DNA of 64,000 bases, from the NCBI GenBank assembly GCA_910583945.1, contig CAJTYF010000001.1, positions 124,001-188,000 on the forward strand, in the 5' to 3' direction. Every line of letters starts with the position of its first letter. Positions within the stretch are counted from its first letter, which is position 1. The position numbers and the translations under genes were made by a program. Below are positions 16,566 to 26,600 of this stretch, one piece after another. The notes below the pieces were generated by a model. That model saw nothing but the letters and a program-made list of their open reading frames with translations, did no database searches and was not told where the DNA came from. Source of the stretch: an uncultured Bacilli bacterium (GTDB lineage Bacteria > Bacillota_I > Bacilli_A > RF39 > UBA660).

Positions 16566-17117
16566 ATGATAGTAGTGTCTAATGGAAAAGAAAAAATCAC
16601 TTTAAAAAAAGGTCAATTACAAAAACGGGAGAATGAATATGTTTTACAAAGTAAAAATAAATTTCTAAATATTGAATTAGATTTCATTATTGAAAATAAT
16701 AGTTTTACAAAAATATTAAAATGCTATTCATCTGCAGTAGAACGAGGCGATATTTTAAAAGAATATGAAAATAAAATTACTAATGAAAATGAAATTAGAT
16801 TAAAAAATAGTGATTATTATGAGTTTGCAAATTTGATAAAAAACTTTGATAATGATGATAGTTATAGAAAAGAGGCATTGATTGAAACATATTCCGAACT
16901 ATTGGCGTATGAATGTTTTGTTGAATATGTATTAGAAGATGTTGATGATGTTGATGTAGAAGAAATATTTGTAGAATATATACATTCTACTTCTCCATAC
17001 AGAGATGAATTGATTTCATATAAATATGATATATACAGTAAGGCTAATGAGAAATTAAAAAACAAGTATAAAGTTGATTTAAGTTATGTATTTGTAGGAG
17101 GTAATAAAGATGAATGA
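16566..17117 (+). CDS. Hypothetical acidic protein, first gene of a repressed operon
   Basis: A 183-residue cytosolic protein; the N-terminal 70 residues look beta-rich and the rest helical and very acidic (YVLEDVDDVDVEEIFVEYI). No family recognised. It has a GGAAGGG ribosome site, lies downstream of the sigma-A promoter and attenuator at 16407-16504, and overlaps the next gene by eight bases, so both are made from one transcript. Confidence 0.55.
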   Translation: MIVVSNGKEKITLKKGQLQKRENEYVLQSKNKFLNIELDFIIENNSFTKILKCYSSAVERGDILKEYENKITNENEIRLKNSDYYEFANLIKNFDNDDSYRKEALIETYSELLAYECFVEYVLEDVDDVDVEEIFVEYIHSTSPYRDELISYKYDIYSKANEKLKNKYKVDLSYVFVGGNKDE

Positions 17118-17763
17118 AGAAGAAAAAGTAATAATTGCATTCTTAATAGTAGGAATTTTAATATTCTTAATGTATTTAATTTATGAATCGGTAAAAAATA
17201 ATAAAGTATTAGATAATGGAAAGAGAGAACCTGAAAAGGAATTACAGGATTGGGAAAAAGAGTTAGAATTTGTTAAAGTGGGAGAATGGGAAGAAGAAGT
17301 AAGAAAAAAGATGAATCCTATTGTAAAAATAAAAAATAAATATAAATGTAATAAAGATATACATATACTTGTTGGAGATTATAATAAAACTTCGGTTTCT
17401 AATACTGTGTCAGTTTTAGAAAGTATGGGATTAAATGTCAATATAGCAAAAAGTGGAGTAGAAATTATTAAAAGAATTAAATCAGAAGAAAAATATGATT
17501 TGATTATATCTAATAATATTTATGATAGAGGACATTGTGATGGTCCTGATACAGTATCAATTTTAAAAGATATAGATGGCTTTAATATCCCTATAATTGC
17601 TTTAACTGTATCAGAAAACCAAAGAAATTTATTTATATGGGAATATGGTTTTGATGAATATATGACAAAACTATTAGATCAAGATAAAATCTTGGAAACT
17701 CTACCAAAAGTAATTAAAGACTTAAAATTTACCAAAATCCAAAAGAAAAGCAATAAATCATAA
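17110..17763 (+). CDS. Membrane-anchored receiver-like protein lacking the phospho-acceptor
   Basis: A 217-residue protein. One membrane helix (about residues 7-27) and a charged linker precede a domain with the fold pattern of response-regulator receivers: IHILVGDYNK, KYDLIISNN, IIALTVSENQ and GFDEYMTKLL. The threonine and lysine of the receiver active site are present, but the phosphorylated aspartate position is Asn135 and the first acidic pair is reduced to one Asp. It is therefore probably a phosphorylation-independent interaction domain at the membrane. Overlaps the upstream gene. Confidence 0.6.
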   Translation: MNEEEKVIIAFLIVGILIFLMYLIYESVKNNKVLDNGKREPEKELQDWEKELEFVKVGEWEEEVRKKMNPIVKIKNKYKCNKDIHILVGDYNKTSVSNTVSVLESMGLNVNIAKSGVEIIKRIKSEEKYDLIISNNIYDRGHCDGPDTVSILKDIDGFNIPIIALTVSENQRNLFIWEYGFDEYMTKLLDQDKILETLPKVIKDLKFTKIQKKSNKS

Positions 17764-17779
17764 GAATTATTGCTTTTTT
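17746..17779. terminator. Bidirectional terminator
   Basis: AAAAGCAATAA at 17746-17756 and TTATTGCTTTT at 17767-17777 form a perfect 11-bp stem with T-runs on both strands. It overlaps the ends of both convergent genes. Confidence 0.75.
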
Positions 17780-18207
17780 CTGCCTAATAATTTATCAATA
17801 GAGAATGGTTTGTATATTTCTATTAGATTATATAAGAAAGCCGTTGGTATTAAGTTAATAGCGTTTTCGTAATGAGCGTATGCTGCTTGAGTTGTGTTTA
17901 TTTTTTTAGCAACTTGTTCCTGTGTTAGATTATTCTTTTTTCGGATAGTGCGTAAATTTTTGGCTATAAGTTCTAAATCTATTATTAAAGGCTCATATTG
18001 TACGGTATTCTCTCGTGTTAAACCAAATAGGTAATCTAAACTATAATTGTAACGATTTGCATAATCAACAAGCCTTTCAAGAGGAATTGTGTCTTTTCCT
18101 GTTTCCCAACCAGATACAGTTGTAAAATTAACCTTAAATTCTTCTGCAATTTCTTTTTGTTTTAAATCTAATAACTCTCTACTTTCTCTCAAATTTTTAA
18201 CTATCAT
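17767..18207 (-). CDS. Regulator with two Cro/C1-type HTH domains
   Basis: A 146-residue protein with two HTH_3-like domains: the first at about residues 5-60 (LDLKQKEIAEEFKVNFTTVSGWE), the second at about 80-130 (NNLTQEQVAKKINTTQAAYAHYE). The ATG at 18207 has an AAGGTGG ribosome site five bases before it; the annotated frame could also start three codons upstream at a GTG inside that site. It is divergent from the BREX operon and shares its 230-bp control region, so it is a good candidate for the BREX regulator, though not of the WYL (BrxR) type. Confidence 0.75.
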   Translation of the reverse strand: MIVKNLRESRELLDLKQKEIAEEFKVNFTTVSGWETGKDTIPLERLVDYANRYNYSLDYLFGLTRENTVQYEPLIIDLELIAKNLRTIRKKNNLTQEQVAKKINTTQAAYAHYENAINLIPTAFLYNLIEIYKPFSIDKLLGRKKQ

Positions 18208-18363
18208 TTTAACCACCTTATATAATTATTCCATTAACTTGGGGCAATATTGTTTTTCTAGGGGAAATAGACTATTTGGGTTTGGGATTTGTTTTTGAGT
18301 TGCGAATATTTTTTTGTTTAAAAATAAAATCTTGCGAATATTTTACTTTTTTTCTTCAAAATG

Positions 18364-18392
18364 TTCAAAAATAAAAAAATATATGATATAAT
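18364..18392 (+). promoter_or_regulatory. Candidate BREX operon promoter
   Basis: TTCAAA at 18364-18369 and TATAAT at 18387-18392 are spaced 17 bp and lie about 50 bp before brxA. Upstream, TTGCGAATATTTT occurs twice (around 18299 and 18333), a possible binding site for the divergent regulator. Confidence 0.55.
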
Positions 18393-18440
18393 AACGATAT
18401 TGAAAAAGTTTATACTTTTACTTTGAATTTGGAGGAAAAA

Positions 18441-19040
18441 ATGATAGAGGATTATAGTGCCAAATTAACTGCAGAACCATTTTTATATAATGAAACAAAA
18501 ATTTTAGCAAAATATTTGTTAGATGGTTATGAAATAAATGAGTTGAGAAAGAAAAATATTGAAGAAAACTTAATACAACATAAAACTAAAGGAAGCATAT
18601 CTAGGACTAATGCTCCAATATTTAGAAGATTACAAGTAATGGATAGAGAGATGTTAGAGGACTTTGTTTTTTCTGATATAGAAAATAGCAAGTATATTCT
18701 TTTATATGCAATAATGAAAACTGATAAATTAGTCCGTGACTTTATTTTAGAAGTGTATAAGGACAAGTTATTTATGAGAAAAGAATATATTGAGAAGTTT
18801 GATATAGATAATTGGTATGAAGAAAAATGTATTTTAAGTGAAACATTAAGAGAAAGAACTGAATCTACTTCTGCGAAGTTAAAACAAGTGATAATGAAGA
18901 TAATGCAAGATTCTGGATTAGTTATAAAAGAAAAAGATAGATTTAGAATAATAAGACCATTGTTAAAAGAAAAATATATAAGTATGCTTGATAAAAATGG
19001 GGATATAGAATATGCTAAAGCAGTAGGAGGTCTATTATGA
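18441..19040 (+). CDS. brxA: BrxA (DUF1819), BREX type 1
   Basis: A 199-residue protein with the DUF1819 pattern (KYLLDGYEINELRKKN, then RFRIIRPLLKEKY). BrxA is a small DNA-binding helical protein required in type 1 BREX systems. The ATG at 18441 has a GGAGGAAA ribosome site; an in-frame TTG at 18423 is less likely. It is the first gene of the BREX operon and overlaps brxB by four bases (ATGA). Assigned from pattern and from the complete downstream set of BREX genes. Confidence 0.85.
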   Translation: MIEDYSAKLTAEPFLYNETKILAKYLLDGYEINELRKKNIEENLIQHKTKGSISRTNAPIFRRLQVMDREMLEDFVFSDIENSKYILLYAIMKTDKLVRDFILEVYKDKLFMRKEYIEKFDIDNWYEEKCILSETLRERTESTSAKLKQVIMKIMQDSGLVIKEKDRFRIIRPLLKEKYISMLDKNGDIEYAKAVGGLL

Positions 19041-19609
19041 AAAGTATAAATGCAAGATTAGATGAGATGACAAAAAAGTTAAGCAGTAAAGAGTTGTTTG
19101 AATCAAAAGGATTAGGAAATGAAATTAACTTTCATATTTTTGACTACGATCCAGAAGATGAGTACATAGTTAGAGAGTATTTAGATAATTATTTGTTAAA
19201 AAAAGAAAAACTAAATATAAAAGTATTTGATATATATGACATCATTATAGATATATTAAAAGAAAAAGGTTTTTTAGAAAAAGTATTTGATTTTGAAAAG
19301 AAAAAAGGTGCAAAAAGTGTTAATGAAATTATTTCAAAAACACTGGGTATTGGTTCTAATAATGATTTGATAATGAGAAAGATTAAAAATGAGATAGAAC
19401 CTAATCAGATAATTTTAATTACAGGTATTGGCAAATGTTATGGAATTGTCAGAGGACATACAATTTTAAATAATTTACATAGTATAGTGATAAATAATCC
19501 ACTTATAATGTTTTATCCAGGAAATTATGATGGGCAAAGTTTTAAGTTATTTAATAGATTAGAAAATGATAATTATTATAGAGCATTTCAATTTGTAGGA
19601 AGAAAGTAG
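19037..19609 (+). CDS. brxB: BrxB (DUF1788), BREX type 1
   Basis: A 190-residue protein of the DUF1788 family: ...FHIFDYDPEDEYIVREY near residue 35 and QIILITGIGKCYGIVRGHTILNN with the typical C-terminal FYPGNYDGQSFKLF. BrxB is an essential type 1 BREX component of unknown biochemistry. It is coupled to brxA by an ATGA overlap. In standard operons brxC follows directly; here a 432-bp ICE-related gene is inserted between them. Confidence 0.87.
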   Translation: MKSINARLDEMTKKLSSKELFESKGLGNEINFHIFDYDPEDEYIVREYLDNYLLKKEKLNIKVFDIYDIIIDILKEKGFLEKVFDFEKKKGAKSVNEIISKTLGIGSNNDLIMRKIKNEIEPNQIILITGIGKCYGIVRGHTILNNLHSIVINNPLIMFYPGNYDGQSFKLFNRLENDNYYRAFQFVGRK

Positions 19610-19619
19610 GGAAATGCTT

Positions 19620-20051
19620 ATGAATATAGAGAGAATAAAGGAACAAGTAGAAAAGAATTTATCAGAGTATGATAAAGGACTAAAAATAGAAGTTTCTTAT
19701 ATGTTATATAATCCGATAACTCAAAATATGGTTTGTGTTGTTTCAACTAAAGATGGCGAATTTATAGAAGTTGAAACCCAAAGTAATTATGCAATGGATA
19801 TAGAAAAAGATTTCAATTTTGATGAATATTTTTTTAAAAGAATTGGAGAATATGAAATCGCTTTTGTTAGTGATAATATTCATTATGAAATATGGAAAGT
19901 TATTGATGAATTATATCCAGAGGATATTGATAACAAAATGGGAGTTCAGCAATATTTAAAATATTGTATAGACAATAAAATTACAAAAGAATATATAGAA
20001 AGAAAAACTAAAATGAGTGTTCCAGATATAACGGAATATTGTAATATCTAA
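19620..20051 (+). CDS. ICE-protein paralogue inserted in the BREX operon
   Basis: A 143-residue acidic cytosolic protein. The ATG at 19620 is better spaced from the TAGGGA ribosome site than the ATG at 19614. It matches residues 1-150 of the conjugation-block protein at 9145-10515: DNIHYEIWKVIDELYPEDID against DDVHYSIWNSINELYPTDID, and YCIDNKITKEYIERKT against YCADNKITKEYLDKQT. By eye more than half the residues match across the last 50. The second protein has a 300-residue extension absent here. A link between the BREX operon and its host element is possible; function unknown. Confidence 0.7.
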   Translation: MNIERIKEQVEKNLSEYDKGLKIEVSYMLYNPITQNMVCVVSTKDGEFIEVETQSNYAMDIEKDFNFDEYFFKRIGEYEIAFVSDNIHYEIWKVIDELYPEDIDNKMGVQQYLKYCIDNKITKEYIERKTKMSVPDITEYCNI

Positions 20052-20066
20052 TGTGAGGTGTAAAAA

Positions 20067-23000
20067 ATGGATAATTTAAAGAAGATGTATTCAAAAGATA
20101 TAGAAAGAGAAATACAAGGTGTAATAAAAGTTGATGATGAAAGTTATATAAGTCAAGAATTAGAAGAATATGTAGTAACAGAAGAACTACTAAAGCATTT
20201 TAATAGTTTCTTTGAAGCCTATAATGTAGGAATTAACTCTAATACAGAGAAAATGGGAGTATGGATTTCTGGTTTCTTTGGTAGTGGTAAATCACATTTC
20301 TTAAAAATTGTATCTTATTTATTAGAAAATAAAATAGTAAATGGTAAAGCAGCAGTTGATTACTTTGATGATAAAATTGAAGATAAAATGCTACTTGCAG
20401 ATATAAAAAGAGCAGGAAGTATATCAACAGATGTTATCTTATTTAATATTGATTCTAAAACAGAGAATACAAATGGTAATAAAGATAAAATATTAGATGT
20501 GTTTGAGAAAGTATTTAATGAAAAGTTAGGATTATCAATAACTCCTTTTGTGGCAGAAATTGAAAGATTTATTATTAAACAAGGTAAATATGAAGAATTT
20601 AAGAAAGAATTTGAAAGTATATGTGGACAGCCTTGGGAAGATATGAGAGATGGTATTCAATTCGTACAAGATGAATTTAGTAATGCTTATTCAAAAGTTT
20701 TAGGAAAAACAATAGAAGAAGCAAACGAAATAATTGATAGAACCGAAAAAAATTATTCTTTATCAGTAGAAAAATTTGCTGAAAGAGTAAGAGATTATAT
20801 AAAATCAAAAGGTAATAATCATCATATTGTGTTCCTAGTAGATGAAATAGGACAATATATTGGGGATGACAGATCGCTTATGTTAAATCTTCAAACAATA
20901 GTAGAAGATTTAGGATTAGAGTGTGGAGGAAAGGCTTGGGTTATCGTAACTAGCCAAGAAGCAATAGATGATGTTGTTAAAGTACAAGGAAATGACTTTT
21001 CTAAAATACAAGGTAGATTTGATACAAAACTTTCTTTATCATCTTCTGATATTGATGAAGTTATTAAAAAGAGAATATTAGATAAAACAGAAGAAGCACA
21101 AGAGAGTTTAGAACTTATTTATGATAAAGAAGAATCTATTATAAGAAATCTATTAACTTTTAAAAATGCAACATATCAAAAAGTATATGAAGATGGAAAA
21201 GACTTTGCAGAAACATATCCATTTATTCCATATCAATTTAAGTTATTACAAGATGTATTTACAGATATAAGAAAACACGGTTATGCAGGAAAACACTTAT
21301 CAAGTGGAGAAAGATCGTTGCTAGGAGCATTCCAAGAAACTGCTAAAAGATTTGGAGATAATGAAATAGGTTCAATTATTCCATTTTATGCTTTCTATGA
21401 TACTATTGAACAATTCCTAGAACATCAAGTTAAGATAGTAATAAAAACTGCTATTGATACAATTCAAAGTGGCGAATTAAAAGATATTGATATTAAAGTG
21501 TTAAAAATGTTATTTATGCTTAAAAACATAAAGGAAATACCTGCTAATATTGATAATTTAGCAACATTGTATGTTTCTGATATAAAAGATGATAAGATTA
21601 CAATTAAAAAAGAAATTACTGATTCATTAAGAAGATTAGAAAATCAAACTTTAATACAAAGAAATAATGATGAATACAAGTTCTTAACTGATGAAGAACA
21701 AGAAATAAATAGAGAAATTAAACAAATTGTAATAGACCAAAACAGAATTACAGACTATTTAAAAAGAATAGTATTTGATTATATTTATACTGATAGTAAG
21801 TTTACTTATAAAAATAAGAACTTCCCATTATCAAAGTACATAGACAATATTAAGTATTCACAAGAATATGAAATAGGAATAAAAGTTGTTACAACATCTC
21901 CAGATAGAGATGATACTGAAATTATTATGCAGTCTGCAAGAGAAAATAAATATGTGTTTGTAAAACTAGAAATATCTACTTTAATCTATGATGAGATAAC
22001 AAACTACTTACAAGTAGAAGAATATAGAAGAAGTAAGAGTGGAATCTTCCAAACACAACAAGTAGAAGATATTATAAGAGCAAAGCAAAGAGAGATTGAA
22101 AATGCTGAAATAAGAGTAAAAGAGAATATTAGAGAACAATTAAATAATGCCGAAATAATAATTGCAGGAGATAGACAAAATATCAATTCTAAAGAAGCAA
22201 AAGGAAGAATAAATGAAGCATTAGAGATATTGATAAATAACATTTATACTAAATTCTCTTATATTAAACACAACTATACTACACAAGATATAAAAGAATT
22301 ATTCCACGAAAATATGCAAAATTTATTTGGAAAAGAAGTAGATTTTGTAAATCAAAAAGCCTATGATGTAATGAAAGAATATTGTGAAGAAAAGAATGCT
22401 TTTAGTATTCCAATGACAATAAGAACATTATTACAAGACTTTGGAACTGCACCTTATGGATTCCTAGATGAGGATATTTTATATTTATTAACTAGATTAT
22501 TAAAAGATGAGGTAGTATCTTTAATCTATGGAAATGAAGTTCAAAATATAACATCAGATGATACTTTAACAAAGATATTAAAAAGAGATTATTATGATAG
22601 AACTATTATTAAAATAAGACAAAAAATATCAATAGAACTTATCAATAATTTAAAATCAGTTGCTAGAAGTTCATTTAATGTTATCAATTTGCGTGAAGAT
22701 GAAGATGGTATGGTTGAAGATTTTAAAGCAAGTTGTTTAACTGAATATTCAAACAAGTTAAGAAATATTTTAGCAAATTATGGATATGGATCTGCTAGAA
22801 CATATCAATATCCAGGTAAAGAAGTAGTAGATAAATCTATTGAACTATTTGATAGTTTATTAAAAATTAGAGATGTTGGAGAGTTTTTTAAATCAGTATC
22901 TGAAAGAAAAGAAGAAATAAGTGAATTATCTCCTAAAATAGATATGATACTTGATTTCTTTAAAGGTATGCAAAGAGAACAATTTGATGACGCAAGAAAA

Positions 23001-23603
23001 ACTTTAATTATTTATGATAATAATAAAGACTTTGCAGATAAGACAGAAGAATTAACAAAAGTTGTAGAAGAAATAACTACTATTTTAACTAATCCAGAGC
23101 CATATAGTGATATTCATAATCTACCAATGTTAAGACACGATTTAATTGATATATTAGGAAAGATGTATGATATAAAATCTGAACCAATAGTTAAGATGAT
23201 AGAAAGTACAATAACTTATATTGAAAATGAAATTAAAATAGCAGGAGTAGATGAAACTTTTGGGGATAGTTATATTAAAATTTGTAAAGAAGTTATAAAT
23301 ACTTTGGAACATTCTAACGAATTAAAAGATATATTTGCTCAACAAACAAGAATAGACCAATTAAAAGATAGATTCATAAATGCTTTAGAATATGAAAAAA
23401 GCAAAGCAAAAGTAGTAGAAGAAACAGGAGAAGAACCAACTGAAGAAAAAGTTGTAGTCCAAAGAAAAGTAGTAAGAACTGATATACTTATGAATCGCTC
23501 TTATGAGATAAATTCTAAAGAAGATATAGATAAGTATATAGAGGAATTGAAAGCAAAATTGTTAAAAGAATTAGAAGAAAATAATAACTTAACAATTAGA
23601 TAG
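20067..23603 (+). CDS. brxC: BrxC, BREX P-loop ATPase
   Basis: An 1178-residue ATPase, the usual length for BrxC/PglY. The N-terminus (YSKDIEREIQGVIKVDD) and Walker A GFFGSGKS (residues 69-76) followed by HFLKIVSYLL are characteristic, and IVFLVDEIGQYIGDD is a good Walker B. Long helical regions fill the rest. BrxC is required for BREX phage defence and site methylation, acting with BrxB, PglX and PglZ. A GTGAGGTG ribosome site precedes the ATG. Confident. Confidence 0.93.
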   Translation: MDNLKKMYSKDIEREIQGVIKVDDESYISQELEEYVVTEELLKHFNSFFEAYNVGINSNTEKMGVWISGFFGSGKSHFLKIVSYLLENKIVNGKAAVDYFDDKIEDKMLLADIKRAGSISTDVILFNIDSKTENTNGNKDKILDVFEKVFNEKLGLSITPFVAEIERFIIKQGKYEEFKKEFESICGQPWEDMRDGIQFVQDEFSNAYSKVLGKTIEEANEIIDRTEKNYSLSVEKFAERVRDYIKSKGNNHHIVFLVDEIGQYIGDDRSLMLNLQTIVEDLGLECGGKAWVIVTSQEAIDDVVKVQGNDFSKIQGRFDTKLSLSSSDIDEVIKKRILDKTEEAQESLELIYDKEESIIRNLLTFKNATYQKVYEDGKDFAETYPFIPYQFKLLQDVFTDIRKHGYAGKHLSSGERSLLGAFQETAKRFGDNEIGSIIPFYAFYDTIEQFLEHQVKIVIKTAIDTIQSGELKDIDIKVLKMLFMLKNIKEIPANIDNLATLYVSDIKDDKITIKKEITDSLRRLENQTLIQRNNDEYKFLTDEEQEINREIKQIVIDQNRITDYLKRIVFDYIYTDSKFTYKNKNFPLSKYIDNIKYSQEYEIGIKVVTTSPDRDDTEIIMQSARENKYVFVKLEISTLIYDEITNYLQVEEYRRSKSGIFQTQQVEDIIRAKQREIENAEIRVKENIREQLNNAEIIIAGDRQNINSKEAKGRINEALEILINNIYTKFSYIKHNYTTQDIKELFHENMQNLFGKEVDFVNQKAYDVMKEYCEEKNAFSIPMTIRTLLQDFGTAPYGFLDEDILYLLTRLLKDEVVSLIYGNEVQNITSDDTLTKILKRDYYDRTIIKIRQKISIELINNLKSVARSSFNVINLREDEDGMVEDFKASCLTEYSNKLRNILANYGYGSARTYQYPGKEVVDKSIELFDSLLKIRDVGEFFKSVSERKEEISELSPKIDMILDFFKGMQREQFDDARKTLIIYDNNKDFADKTEELTKVVEEITTILTNPEPYSDIHNLPMLRHDLIDILGKMYDIKSEPIVKMIESTITYIENEIKIAGVDETFGDSYIKICKEVINTLEHSNELKDIFAQQTRIDQLKDRFINALEYEKSKAKVVEETGEEPTEEKVVVQRKVVRTDILMNRSYEINSKEDIDKYIEELKAKLLKELEENNNLTIR

Positions 23604-23614
23604 GAGTGTGTTTT

Positions 23615-26600
23615 ATGGATAAAGCCATATTAAAGAAATTTGCTATTGAATCAAGACAAGATTTAATGCAAAAAATTGAAAGTAAGATAAAGTTATTCTA
23701 TGTAGATGAAACTTTTTCAAAACAACAAAATGGAGATGTTTATGTTTTATCTAATGAAAAACATACTTTAAGTCTTTCAAAAGAGGAATATGATAAAAGA
23801 GAATTACTTATAAAAAGAATCCAAGAGTTAGGTTTAGAACAAGTAATAGAAGAAGCAGCATATACTTGGTTTAATAGAGTAGTTGCTATAAGATATATGG
23901 AAATCAATGATTATTTACCACTTACAAAAGATAATCAAAGTCTAGGAATAAGAGTATTATCATCAAAAGATAATACTCCAGATCCAGAGATTATGAAGTT
24001 TACTAATCTAATAAATCCAGAGTTAGATATAGATTTTAAAAAGGAAAAATATGCAGAATTAAAAGATGATAATGATAAATTCAAGTATGTTTTATTATTA
24101 GTTTGCAAGAAGTTAGGAAAAGTAATTCCACAAGTATTTGATGGAATAACAGACTATATAGATATATTGATACCAGATAATTTATTAAATGACACAGGTT
24201 TTATAGCCAAAATTGTAACAGAAGTCCCAGAAGATAATTATAATCAAGTAGAAATTATAGGGTGGTTATACCAATATTATAATCAAACTGAAAAAGATAG
24301 AGTAATATCTGCCAAAAAAGTCTATAAAAAGAATGAAATTGCTTATGCAACTCAATTATTTACTCCAGACTGGATTGTTAAATATATGGTAGAAAACTCA
24401 TTAGGAAAATATTGGGTGGAACATAGCAATAGTGATTCAATTATAGATAATTGGAAATATTTTATAAAAGATAATGTTAAGAAACAGGAGGAAAAAATAA
24501 ATCCAACAAAGATTACATTCATAGATCCTTGTTGTGGAAGTGGACATATACTTGTTTATGCCTTTGAAGTATTCTATCAAATATATTTGATGGCAGGGTA
24601 TAATAAAAATGATATACCAGAACTTATATTAAAAAATAATTTATATGGATTAGATATAGATAATCGTGCAGGGCAATTATCTATCTTATCAGTTCTATTG
24701 AAAGCAAGAGAGTATGACAAAAAAATATTTAATAAAGAGATAGTTAGAAACTTAAATATAATGAGTGTTCAAGAATCTAATTTAATTAGTGATACTATTC
24801 TTGATAATATTTCTAACGCAGAGCAAAAAGAAAATGCAAAATATTTAATTGACAGTTTTAAAAATGCAAAAGAAATAGGCTCACTTTTATTATTAGAAAA
24901 AAGAGATTATGAAGAGTTGAAAAAAAACATTGATAGTGATAATACGATATTTAGTATTGAGTTAAAAGAAAAAATAAATCCGTTAATTAAAATTGCCAAT
25001 GTTTTAAGCGAAAAATATGATATTGTTGTCACAAATCCACCATATATGAATAATAGTGTAATGTCAGCAAATCTTAAAAACTATATTTTAAAAAATTATA
25101 AGAGCGTTAAAAGTGATGTTTTTTCTTCTTTTATAATTAGAAATACCATATTTAGTAAAGAGGGAAGTCACTTAGGTTTTATGACTCCTTATGTATGGAT
25201 GTTTATATCTTCCTATGAAGAATTAAGAAAATATATTGTAAATAATTTATCTATATCATCACTTATTCAATTTGAATATTCTGCTTTTGAAGAAGCAACT
25301 GTTCCTATATGTACTTTTACATTAAAAAATACACAAGAAAACAAGAAAGGGATATATTTTAAATTAAGTGAGTATGTAGGTGGTATGGAAGTTCAACGAA
25401 AAAAATATTTAGAAGCATTGAATAAAAGTGTTAGTTATAAATATGAAGTTGATTCTTCGAAATTTGATAAAATGCCAGGAACACAAATTGCCTTTTGGAT
25501 AAGTGAATCATTATTAAACAGTTTTGCAAGTGGAACAATACTCGGAAAAATTGCTTATCCTAGACAAGGTATGGCAACTACTAATAATAACAAGTTTTTA
25601 AGACAATGGTTTGAGGTTGATAAAGACAATATTGGGTTTAATTTAAAAACTGAGGAAGAAACTATTGGAAATAAAAAATGGTTTCCGTACAATAAAGGTG
25701 GGGAATATAGAAAGTGGTATGGCAATAATGATTATGTAGTAAATTTTAAAAACAAAGGAGAGGAAGTTTGCAATTACATAGATCAGCATTCAGCAGTAAA
25801 CCATACTGGTAGAGTAATAAATAGAGATAAATATTTTAATAAAAGTGTTACTTGGTCAAAAATATCAAGTGGTAATATTGCTTTTAGATTTAAAGATAAT
25901 GGGTTTATATTTGATGTTGCAGGTACAAGTATATTTGGAGATGATAATGTTCTTTTAAAACTCATTGGATTTTTAAATTCAAAAGTTTCATTAGAAATAC
26001 TAAATTGTTTATCTCCTACACTTAATTATGAAGTTGGACATATTTGTTCTATTCCAATTTTGAAATTTGAAAATGAAGAAATAATAAATATTGTTAGAGA
26101 AAATATAAGAATTTCAAAACAAGATTGGGATTCATTTGAAACAAGTTGGGATTTCCTATCTCATCCATTATTACTTGAACATAATCTAACTCCACAACAA
26201 ATAAAAAAAGAAGAAGAAAATGGATTCTTAGTTGAAAATACATTAGAAGAAGCATATAAACATTGGGAAATAAGTTGCAATGAAAGATTTAACAAACTTA
26301 AGGAGAACGAAGAAGAATTAAATCGTATTTTTATTGAAATATATGGTTTACAAGATGAATTAACTCCAAATGTTGAGGATAAAGATATAACTATTAGGAA
26401 AGCAAATAAAGAAAGAGAAATTAAATCTTTAATATCTTACGCAGTAGGTTGTATGTTTGGTAGATATTCTCTTGATGAAAATGGACTTATTTATGCAGGT
26501 GGAGAGTTTGACATTGATAAATATAAATTTTATAAACCAGATATAGATAATATTATACCTATAACAGATGAGTCATATTTTGGAGATGACATTGTAGAAA

